Assembly (NCBI RefSeq): GCF_015461835.1
Contig: NZ_JACOPX010000021.1
Coordinates: 1 to 64,000 of the forward strand
Reading direction: 5' to 3'
Source of the DNA: Pseudomonas neuropathica
GTDB lineage: Bacteria; Pseudomonadota; Gammaproteobacteria; Pseudomonadales; Pseudomonadaceae
DNA: 64,000 nucleotides
The first letter of the stretch is position 1. Each line of letters opens with the position of its first letter. The position numbers were made by a program, and so were the translations under genes. Positions 54,305-61,879 of the stretch are shown here, in pieces. Below the pieces are notes generated by a model. The model did not search any database and had not been told where the DNA came from. It saw only the letters and a program-made list of their open reading frames with translations.

Positions 54305-54510
54305 GGGTAAGGCCTCATCGTCTTTGTTTTATTTATGTCGGCGCGCCGTGGAGCACGGGTTCGGACGCCGCTGTGGGGCCGATGATGCGAAATGTAGTGG
54401 GGGGAAAGAATCGCTACGGGCAAAAACTTAGTTCAGATTTTTCTAAACTAATGGCGAGGCTGGGATTAGACTTTGGCGGGTTCAAGATTGTGATCGGCTG
54501 GATATTGCTG

Positions 54511-54657
54511 CCCTCACCCCAGCCCTCTCCCCTAGGAGAGGGAGCTGATCTCCATTGCGTTCGAATCCTGAGTTCGACTCGATATCACAGGTCGATGTGC
54601 ATCCTGAGAACACCGCGGTCGGCTCCCTCTCCCTCCGGGAGAGGGCTGGGGTGAGGG
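54511..54657. repeat. Long inverted repeat, family C
   Basis: CCCTCACCCCAGCCCTCTCC starts and GGAGAGGGCTGGGGTGAGGG ends the element, around about 100 bp that include GTCGATGTGCATC. The same family is at 17959. Here it sits inside the gbuA/gbuR divergent promoter region, which otherwise (54305-54699) holds no gene. Confidence 0.85.
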
Positions 54658-54699
54658 AAGGTTCTATCAGGCAACACATCTCTAAAGCCCGGAGTAGAC

Positions 54700-55593
54700 A
54701 TGGCCAACGCTTTACCCGACCTGAAACTGTTGCGCATCTTCGTCAGCGTCGTGCGTCATCAGGGTTTTGCCAACGCACAGCAGGAACTCAACCTGTCGAC
54801 CTCGGCGATCAGCACCTACATGAGCCAGCTCGAAGCCGCGCTCGGCCTGGTGTTGTGCCATCGCGGGCGTGGCGGGTTCAGCCTGACCAGCAAGGGTGAG
54901 CTGTTCCATCAGGAAACCCTGCGCCTGCTCGCCGAGCTCGAAGGTTTCGAGCAATACGCCGCCGCGCTCAAGGGCGAATTGCGTGGCACGCTCAACCTCG
55001 GCGTCATCGATTCCACCGTCAGCGACAAGGCCTTGCCGTTCGCCGAAGCCATCGGCGCTTACAGTCAGGAACACCCGGCGGTGCATTTGCATTTGTCGGT
55101 GATGAGCCCGTACGAACTGCAACTCGGTGTGCAGGACAACCGTCTCGATCTGGCCATCGGTGCGTTTTCCACGCGCATGAGCGGTCTGGTCTACATGCCG
55201 CTGTACCGTGAACAGCACTGGTTGTATTGCAGTAGCCGCCATCCGTTATTCAACGAGCGGCGGATTCCCGAACAAGTCATCACCCAGCAACGCATGGTCG
55301 GGCGCGGTTACTGGAGCCAGGCCGAGCTGGCCCGGCACGGCTTCAAACACAGCGCCGCCACCGTGGAAAGCATGGAAGCGCAGCTGATTCTGGTGCTGTC
55401 CGGCGCCTACATCGGCTACTTGCCGGAGCATTACGCTCAGGCTTGGGCCGACAAGGGTGACTTGCGTGTGTTGCTGCCGGCGACCTTCGGTTACCAGGCG
55501 CCGTTTTCGATGATCATGCGCCGCGGCCGAAGTCGCGAGCCGCTGATCCAGACCTTCCGTGATTTGCTTAAAGCACAGCTCAATCAGGCCTAA
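54700..55593 (+). CDS. gbuR: LysR-family regulator GbuR
   Basis: A 297-residue LysR regulator with a winged helix (LKLLRIFVSVVRHQGFANAQ then LSTSAISTYMSQLE) and a substrate-binding domain. It is divergent from gbuA, as in P. aeruginosa, where GbuR activates gbuA in response to 4-guanidinobutyrate. A family C repeat between them may have displaced or altered the operator region. Confidence 0.87.
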   Translation: MANALPDLKLLRIFVSVVRHQGFANAQQELNLSTSAISTYMSQLEAALGLVLCHRGRGGFSLTSKGELFHQETLRLLAELEGFEQYAAALKGELRGTLNLGVIDSTVSDKALPFAEAIGAYSQEHPAVHLHLSVMSPYELQLGVQDNRLDLAIGAFSTRMSGLVYMPLYREQHWLYCSSRHPLFNERRIPEQVITQQRMVGRGYWSQAELARHGFKHSAATVESMEAQLILVLSGAYIGYLPEHYAQAWADKGDLRVLLPATFGYQAPFSMIMRRGRSREPLIQTFRDLLKAQLNQA

Positions 55594-55598
55594 GAACG

Positions 55599-56195
55599 AT
55601 GTCCAGACCTCAATGCCCGCGCTGCTCGCGCCCACAAACCCATTGCCTGTGCCCACTGATCCCCAGCCTCGACAGTCGCACGCGGGTGTTGCTGTTGCAG
55701 CATCCGAGCGAGGTTAATCACGCGTTGAATACCGCGCGTCTGGCAGCCCTGGGATTGAGCAATGCCGAGCTGATCGTCGGTGAGGTGTTCGAGGATTTGC
55801 CGGCACTGTTGAGCCGCCCGGGGTATCAGGCGCGGTTGTTGTTCCCTGCCGACGATGCGCAACCGATGCAGGCTTACGGCGAGTCTGATGAACCACTGTT
55901 GCTGGTCGTTCCGGATGGCACCTGGCGCAAGGCGCGCAAGATGTTGCACCTTAATCCGCTGCTGGCGGCGCTGCCACGGGTGACGCTGGCCGAGGGCGGG
56001 GTGTCGCGGTATCGCTTGCGCAAGGCACCGGGACCTGGGGCGCTGTCGACCATTGAGGCGATTGTGCAGGCGTTGCAGACGCTGGAGGCGCCGGCGTCAT
56101 TCGAGCCGTTGCTCAAGCCGTTCGAAGCGTTGATCGAGGGGCAGATTGCGGCGATGGGGGCGGAGACCTTCCAGCGTAACCATGCCGATAGATAA
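55599..56195 (+). CDS. tapT: DTW-domain tRNA-uridine aminocarboxypropyltransferase (TapT-like)
   Basis: This 198-residue protein has an N-terminal cysteine cluster (CPRCSRPQTHCLC), the LLLQHPSEVNHALNTARL motif and the DGTW signature. TapT makes acp3U at position 47 of tRNAs from S-adenosylmethionine. It begins 5 bp after gbuR, so it may share its transcript. Confidence 0.88.
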   Translation: MSRPQCPRCSRPQTHCLCPLIPSLDSRTRVLLLQHPSEVNHALNTARLAALGLSNAELIVGEVFEDLPALLSRPGYQARLLFPADDAQPMQAYGESDEPLLLVVPDGTWRKARKMLHLNPLLAALPRVTLAEGGVSRYRLRKAPGPGALSTIEAIVQALQTLEAPASFEPLLKPFEALIEGQIAAMGAETFQRNHADR

Positions 56196-56213
56196 TTGTC
56201 GTTTGGACTGGCG

Positions 56214-56283
56214 CTATCGCGAGCAGGCTCACTCCTACAGGGGGAACGCATTCCAAATGTAGGAGTGAGCCTGCTCGCGATAG
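56214..56283. repeat. REP pair, family A (short spacer)
   Basis: Inverted GCGAGCAGGCTCACTCCTACA elements around a GGGGGAACGCATTCCAAA spacer, between convergent tapT and lapC genes. Confidence 0.95.
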
Positions 56284-56316
56284 CAATTGTTCAGTCAACG
56301 CAGGTTACAGCGAGAT

Positions 56317-57678
56317 TTACCGTTCGCGCATCGCCTCGGTCCGCGCTTTCAGCACGGGTTTGAGCAGGTAATCCAAGACACTTTTCTCCCCGGTAATAAT
56401 GTCCACCGTCGCCACCATCCCCGGAATAATCAGCAACGGTTTCACATCCCCACCCAAATGGTTTTTATCGGTACGCACCTGAATCAGATAAAAGCTGTTG
56501 CCCTTGTCATCGGTAATCGTGTCCGCACCGATCAATTCCAGCTTGGCACTCAGCCCACCGTAAATCGTGTAGTCGTAGGCACTGAACTTGACCATGGCTT
56601 TCTGGCCCGGATGCAGGAACGCGACGTCCTGCGGGCGCACCTTGGCCTCGATCAGCAGGTTGTCTTCCAGCGGCACGATTTCGACCATGTCGCTGCCCGG
56701 CTGAACCACACCGCCAATGGTGTTGACCTTCAATTGCTTGATCACGCCATGCACCGGTGAGGTCACGGTGGTGCGGCTGACACGGTCGTCGATGGCGATG
56801 CTGGTGGCAGTGATTTTCGACAGGTCCGTACGTTTCTCGTTCAGCTCCTTGGCCGCCTCGGAACGGAAGGTCTGCTCGGATTCGTCGATCTTGCTGCGGA
56901 TCTCGGCAATCGCCGATTCGGCGCGGGGAATCGCCAGCGTGGTGGCGTTCAGCGAGCCACGGATTTCCACGGCGCTGCGTTTCAGCCGGAGGATTTCCAC
57001 GGGTGACACCGCACCGGTTTTCACCAGCGGTTCAGACATGTTCATCTCTTGCTGCAACAGCGCCAGGCTGGAACTGAATTGGCCCTGTTTGGAACGAAAC
57101 TCCGCCAGCTCCTGAGTCTTCTGCCGCAGCTGTTCGCTAAGCGTACGCTGTTCGCTGGCCAGTCGGCGCTGGCGCTGGTCGTACAGCGAGCGTTCGTCTT
57201 CGGCGACTTGCGGTGCCTTGGCGATCACCTCATCGGAGAGCTTGAACGGCCGGCCTTCGGCCTCCGCCGACAGCCGCTCGACCTGCGCGGTCAATGCATA
57301 ACGATCGGCCTCGCTCTCACCCTTGTTCGAGCGAAAGCGTGTGTCATCCAGGCGCAGCAACGTGTCGCCCTTGTTCACCATTTGTCCTTCGCGGACGAAA
57401 ATCTCGGTGACGATCCCGCCTTCAAGGTTCTGGATCACCTGCACCTTGCTCGATGGAATCGCCTTGCCTTCGCCCATGGTCACTTCTTCGAGCACGGCGA
57501 ATTTGGCCCAGACCACCGCGCTGATCAACAGCGCCGCCGCCAGCCACACGGTGATTCGCGACCAGCGCGGCGAATCCTGTAACGAGGCACCGGCGGTTTC
57601 CGGCATGAATTCGGCTTCGGCGCTTTTGCCGAAACTGTCGAAGTAGCCGCGCGATTTGCTATCGGAGGAAGCAGACAT
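56317..57678 (-). CDS. lapC: Type I secretion membrane fusion protein, LapC-like
   Basis: This 453-residue HlyD-family adaptor has one N-terminal membrane segment (about residues 43-62), a lipoyl-like start (KVQVIQNLEGGIVTEIFVREG), a long coiled-coil hairpin (about 110-290) and a C-terminal beta-barrel domain. It links LapB to LapE across the periplasm. AGGAG precedes the ATG at 57678, 10 bp after the lapB stop. Confidence 0.9.
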   Translation of the reverse strand: MSASSDSKSRGYFDSFGKSAEAEFMPETAGASLQDSPRWSRITVWLAAALLISAVVWAKFAVLEEVTMGEGKAIPSSKVQVIQNLEGGIVTEIFVREGQMVNKGDTLLRLDDTRFRSNKGESEADRYALTAQVERLSAEAEGRPFKLSDEVIAKAPQVAEDERSLYDQRQRRLASEQRTLSEQLRQKTQELAEFRSKQGQFSSSLALLQQEMNMSEPLVKTGAVSPVEILRLKRSAVEIRGSLNATTLAIPRAESAIAEIRSKIDESEQTFRSEAAKELNEKRTDLSKITATSIAIDDRVSRTTVTSPVHGVIKQLKVNTIGGVVQPGSDMVEIVPLEDNLLIEAKVRPQDVAFLHPGQKAMVKFSAYDYTIYGGLSAKLELIGADTITDDKGNSFYLIQVRTDKNHLGGDVKPLLIIPGMVATVDIITGEKSVLDYLLKPVLKARTEAMRER

Positions 57679-57688
57679 GGGGCAACTC

Positions 57689-59848
57689 CTAAACCGCCGC
57701 CGAGCCGACACGGCCCTTGCGCAGCGCATCGATGACCGCTTCTTTCGGACCGTCGGCGACGACCCGGCCGTTGTCCAGCACCAGCAAGCGGTCCACCAGA
57801 CTCAGCATTGAAGTGCGGTGGGTGACCAGCAGCAGTGTCTTGCCTTGCACCCAGCCGTGCAGCTTCTGCCGCAGTTGGTCTTCGCTGCTGTTGTCCATGG
57901 CACTGGTGGGTTCGTCGAGCAGCATGATCGGCGGGTCGAGCAGCAGCGATCGCGCCAGCAAAACGGCCTGACGTTGACCGCCGGAGAGCAATTGCCCGCG
58001 CTCGCCCACCGGCCGGTCGAAACCTTGCGGATGCTGGCGGGCAAGTTCGGTAACGCCCGTCAGTTCGGCGACTTCGAGCATCCGCGCATCGCTGATGTAA
58101 CGTGCGCCGAGGGTCAGGTTGTCACGCAGGCTGCCGGCCAGCACCGGCAGATCGTGAGCGACGTAGCCGATCTGCTGACGCAGGTCAGCAACATCAAGTT
58201 GGCGCAGGTCGAGGCCGTCGAGCAGCAGTTGGCCTTCCTCGGGTTCATAAAAGCCCATGACCAATCGCGCCAAGGTGCTTTTGCCCGAGCCGCTGCGGCC
58301 GATGATGCCGACTCGTTCACCGGGTTTCAGGCTGAACGAAACATTGCTCAGTGCCGGCGCATTCTGGCCGTTGTAATGAAAGGTCACGCCGTTGACGTCC
58401 AGCGCGCCTTGCAGTTGCGTGCGCTCCAGCGGCCGCTGCTTGCCGTCGCGTTCCTGCGGCAGGGCCATCAGCGCATCGGTGCTTTTCATGGTCAGTTGCG
58501 CTTGCTGATAGCGGGTGATCAGCCCGGCAATCTGCCCCAGCGGCGCAAGTACACGGCTGCCGAGCATGTAACTGGCGACCAGCGCACCGACGCTGAGGTT
58601 ACCAGCGATGATGCTGTAGACCCCGGCGACAATCGTCGCCATCCCCGAGAATTGTTGAATGAACAATGTGCCGTTAGTGGCCAGCGCCGACAGATTGCGT
58701 GCGTGGCTGTCGAGGCGGGTGAGGGCGCCGTGGGTGCTCTCCCATTTGTGCTGGCGCTCGCTTTCGGCGCTGCAAGCCTTGAGGGTTTCCAGGCCACCGA
58801 GGGTTTCGATCAGCACCGCCTGGCGTTCGGCGCCTAGGCTCAGGCTTTTCTGCACGGTGTCGCGCAGGCGCACCTGAATCGCCAGGGCAAAGATAATCGT
58901 GATCGGAAACGCCAGCAGCGGAATCACCACCAGCCAGCCGCCGAGCAGGCCGATCACCACCAGCATCAGCACGACGAAGGGCAGGTCGATCAGGCTGGTC
59001 AGGGTCACCGCTGTGAGGAATTCACGCAGGCCCTGAAAGTCATGAATGCTCTGGGCGAAACCGCCAATGGTCGCCGGCCGTGCCTTCATCGACATGCCGG
59101 TGATGCGTTCAAATAAAGTCGCGGAAAGGATCACATCGGTTTTCTTGCCGGCGGTGTCGAGCAGGTGCGCACGGACCACCCGCAGGACCAGTTCAAACCC
59201 GGTGCCGATCAGCAAACCGATCGACAGCACCCACAAGGTCGAGGTGGCCTGATTCGGCACCACGCGGTCGTAGGTCTGCATGACGAACAGCGGCACCATC
59301 AGGCCTAAAAGGTTGATCAGGAAACTGGCGAGAATCGCATCGCTGTAGAGCCATTTCGACAGCTTCAGGGTGTCGCGAAACCACGCATGCACCCGTGGCA
59401 CCAGCGGCGAGCGCAGGTCTTCGAGTTCGTGGCGCGGCCGAGCGAACAAGGCTTGGCCGCTGTAGTGCTCATTGAGTTCGTCGCGGCTGATCCATTGCTC
59501 ACCGCCGTCGGCTTCGCTGGGCAGGATCAGCGCTTTGCCGTCTTCGCCGAAACGCCGCAATACGGCGGTGCGGCCGTTGTTGAGCAGCAGCAGAATCGGC
59601 AGATTCAGTGGTGAAATGTCTTTCAGTTCACGGCGCAGAATCCGCGCCTGCAACCCGGCCCGGGCGGCTGCGCGGGGCAGCAGGTCGAGGCTCAGGCGTT
59701 GCTTGTTCAGCGGCAGCCCGGCACTCAGGCTGGCGCGGCTGACTGTCGCGCCATGCAGTTTGCAGAGGATCAACAGACCGTCGAGTAACGGATCATCGAA
59801 GCTCAGCCGCGGATCGATCCCGGTGTGGCCGGGTTCCATGCTGGTCAT
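57689..59848 (-). CDS. lapB: Type I secretion ABC ATPase, LapB-like
   Basis: A 719-residue transporter: an N-terminal C39-like domain (about 1-140), six membrane segments, and an ATPase domain (Walker A GRSGSGKST, signature LSGGQRQ, Walker B IMLLDEPTSAMD). In the C39-like domain the catalytic cysteine position appears as Asp in LLDGLLILCKLHG, so this is a non-cleaving C39-like domain, as usual for adhesin exporters that keep their N-terminus. Confidence 0.9.
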   Translation of the reverse strand: MTSMEPGHTGIDPRLSFDDPLLDGLLILCKLHGATVSRASLSAGLPLNKQRLSLDLLPRAAARAGLQARILRRELKDISPLNLPILLLLNNGRTAVLRRFGEDGKALILPSEADGGEQWISRDELNEHYSGQALFARPRHELEDLRSPLVPRVHAWFRDTLKLSKWLYSDAILASFLINLLGLMVPLFVMQTYDRVVPNQATSTLWVLSIGLLIGTGFELVLRVVRAHLLDTAGKKTDVILSATLFERITGMSMKARPATIGGFAQSIHDFQGLREFLTAVTLTSLIDLPFVVLMLVVIGLLGGWLVVIPLLAFPITIIFALAIQVRLRDTVQKSLSLGAERQAVLIETLGGLETLKACSAESERQHKWESTHGALTRLDSHARNLSALATNGTLFIQQFSGMATIVAGVYSIIAGNLSVGALVASYMLGSRVLAPLGQIAGLITRYQQAQLTMKSTDALMALPQERDGKQRPLERTQLQGALDVNGVTFHYNGQNAPALSNVSFSLKPGERVGIIGRSGSGKSTLARLVMGFYEPEEGQLLLDGLDLRQLDVADLRQQIGYVAHDLPVLAGSLRDNLTLGARYISDARMLEVAELTGVTELARQHPQGFDRPVGERGQLLSGGQRQAVLLARSLLLDPPIMLLDEPTSAMDNSSEDQLRQKLHGWVQGKTLLLVTHRTSMLSLVDRLLVLDNGRVVADGPKEAVIDALRKGRVGSAAV

Positions 59849-59879
59849 ATTGATCGCCTCTGTTGAACGGGCTCAGGTT

Positions 59880-59981
59880 GATCGTTCCCACGCTCTGCGT
59901 GGGAATGCCTCTAGGGACGCTCTGCGTCCAGTGACGCGGAGCGTCACGGGCTGCGTTCCCACGCAGAGCGTGGGAACGATC
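59880..59981. repeat. Long inverted repeat, family D
   Basis: GATCGTTCCCACGCTCTGCG and CGCAGAGCGTGGGAACGATC are perfect outer arms; an inner pair (GACGCTCTGCGTC and GACGCGGAGCGTC) fills the centre. It lies between lapE and lapB and would form a strong mRNA hairpin that could lower lapBC relative to lapE. A decayed piece of this family is at 113-140. Confidence 0.92.
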
Positions 59982-59988
59982 AAGATCG

Positions 59989-61347
59989 CTACTTCAGCTC
60001 GGGCAGGCGCGCTTCGTTTTTCACTTCGGTCGCGGCGATCGCATCGGCCGGCAGCACCACCCGTTGTTTGCTCAGCAACTGGCCCATGTTCGCCAGCACG
60101 CGGTACATCGAATATTCCTCGGTGTAGCGGATTTCGGTGTAGCGACGGTTGGCGTTGTAAAGCTCGTTTTCACTGTCGAGCAAGTCGAGCAGGGTGCGTT
60201 GGCCGAGGCCAAACTGATCCTGATACGCGGCGCGTACGCGTTTGGTGGTTTCCGCGTATTCGCGTGCGGTCGGGGTCTGTTTCTTCGCGTTCTGCATGGC
60301 GTTCCAGGCCAGGCGAATGTTCTCGTTGAGTTGACGCAGGGCGTTGTTGCGGATGTCCATCGCCTGATTGATCTGGTGCGCATCGGAGGCCAGGCGCGCC
60401 TTGTCGCTGCCGCCACGGAATAGGTTGTAGTTCATCACCACACCGACGCGCCATTCGTTGTCGTGGCCTTCATCGCCTTGCACATTGTTGTTCGCGCCGA
60501 CGGCCGCTTCCGCGTCGAAGCGTGGATAGAACGGCGACTTGGCGACTTCGTACTGGCTCTCGGCCGATTGCACGTCAGCCTGGGCGGACTTCAGATACGG
60601 GTTGTTGTCGACCATGCTCTGCTGGGCTTCACGCAATTCGGTCGGCAGTTCGCCACGGGTCGAGGCCGGGGTTTCCAGCTCATCGGGCATGCGCCCGACG
60701 ACGCTGTAGAAGTTGGCTTCGGCGTCAGACAGATCGACTTCGGCGGTGTCGAGGTTGTTCTGCGCCAGCGCTTTACGCGCAACCGATTGATCGGAGTCGG
60801 CGGTACTGCCGACACCCCGCTCGGTGCGCAGGCCAATCTGATCGTTGACCCGCAAGTGCGCCTGCAGGTTGTTGCGAGCCAGGGTCACCAGTTCGCGGCG
60901 CTTGAGCACTTCGAGGTAGACCTCGATGGTGCGCAGGGCCAGATCCTGGGCGGTGCCTTGCGCGTAGTACGCGCGCGAATTGGAGACGCCTTTGGTGCGC
61001 TCGACTTCGTTGGCGGTGTTGAAACCGTCGAACAGCATCTGCCGCAGGCGCAGCTCGGACTGGGTGTAATTGAGGATTTCGGTGTGGTGATTACCGAAGG
61101 CCCGGGTGTTGGTGTTGTCGCTGTAGCCACGGCCATAGGCGGCGTTCAAATCGACGGACGGATAGAAGCCGCCCTTGGCGACTTTGACTTGTTCATCAGC
61201 CGACAGGCGGGCGTCCACGCGCGAGGCCAGTTCCGGGTGAGTGGCGATGGTGCTTTGGATCGCCTCGGTGAGGTTCATGGCCTGAGCTTGAGAAGTGCAA
61301 GCCATGGCCAGCAAAACCGCGCTGCAGAGGGGGGTTAGAACGCGCAT
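59989..61347 (-). CDS. lapE: TolC-family outer membrane channel, LapE-like
   Basis: This 452-residue protein has a signal peptide (ending AQA, about residue 23) and two TolC repeats with long helical segments. As the first gene of the lapEBC unit, it should form the outer membrane pore that holds the adhesin. It is divergent from the adhesin gene, sharing a 532-bp control region. Confidence 0.9.
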   Translation of the reverse strand: MRVLTPLCSAVLLAMACTSQAQAMNLTEAIQSTIATHPELASRVDARLSADEQVKVAKGGFYPSVDLNAAYGRGYSDNTNTRAFGNHHTEILNYTQSELRLRQMLFDGFNTANEVERTKGVSNSRAYYAQGTAQDLALRTIEVYLEVLKRRELVTLARNNLQAHLRVNDQIGLRTERGVGSTADSDQSVARKALAQNNLDTAEVDLSDAEANFYSVVGRMPDELETPASTRGELPTELREAQQSMVDNNPYLKSAQADVQSAESQYEVAKSPFYPRFDAEAAVGANNNVQGDEGHDNEWRVGVVMNYNLFRGGSDKARLASDAHQINQAMDIRNNALRQLNENIRLAWNAMQNAKKQTPTAREYAETTKRVRAAYQDQFGLGQRTLLDLLDSENELYNANRRYTEIRYTEEYSMYRVLANMGQLLSKQRVVLPADAIAATEVKNEARLPELK

Positions 61348-61879
61348 GGGTGCATCTCCCTGAGTCCTGATGGTGTGTTACTGTCGCCAAATATTTGACG
61401 ATATTTTTAGGTGTAGGCGTTTCACTCTTGTAACAACAGAGCTAAGAACATCCTGAAGCGTAGCTAAGAAAAAATTTTCATAAGGCTTATGCCGAAAAAA
61501 ACTTATGCGCTTTGTAAAAACCGGCACATTGTTCAGCATGAAAGCCTTTGTTTTATGCGCTTTAGGGAGCGCAAAAAGGCTTGAGGAAAGTTCCATTCAC
61601 TTTGCGACATACGGCGAAGTACTGCTGAAGGGGAGGGACGCGTAGCGGCTGATGGGCGACAGATTTTTGTCACTCGAGTGATTCACCACCGTTACGTAGC
61701 GTTAGTAGGCGTATTGCTTTGATCAGGATGCGGAAGTGCTTGATAGCACTGATGTTTCCGGAATAAGCCACCTGCGAAACGAACTGTTGAAGGTGCGAGC
61801 GTCGCCTCCAACAACCCGATTGAGCCATGGGCTGCTTCGCTTACCAGTGCCGACGGTGGTCGGCAGCGGAGGATTTCAC
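61348..61879. promoter_or_regulatory. Divergent control region of lapE and the adhesin gene
   Basis: No gene is visible in these 532 bp. A perfect 13-bp palindrome CATAAGGCTTATG is at 61479-61491, and TTATGCGCTTT occurs twice in direct orientation (61503 and 61553, 50 bp apart). The first 230 bp are A/T-rich and likely promoter DNA; the rest looks like a long leader for the adhesin, with GGAGG just before the ATG. The binding proteins are unknown. Confidence 0.6.
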
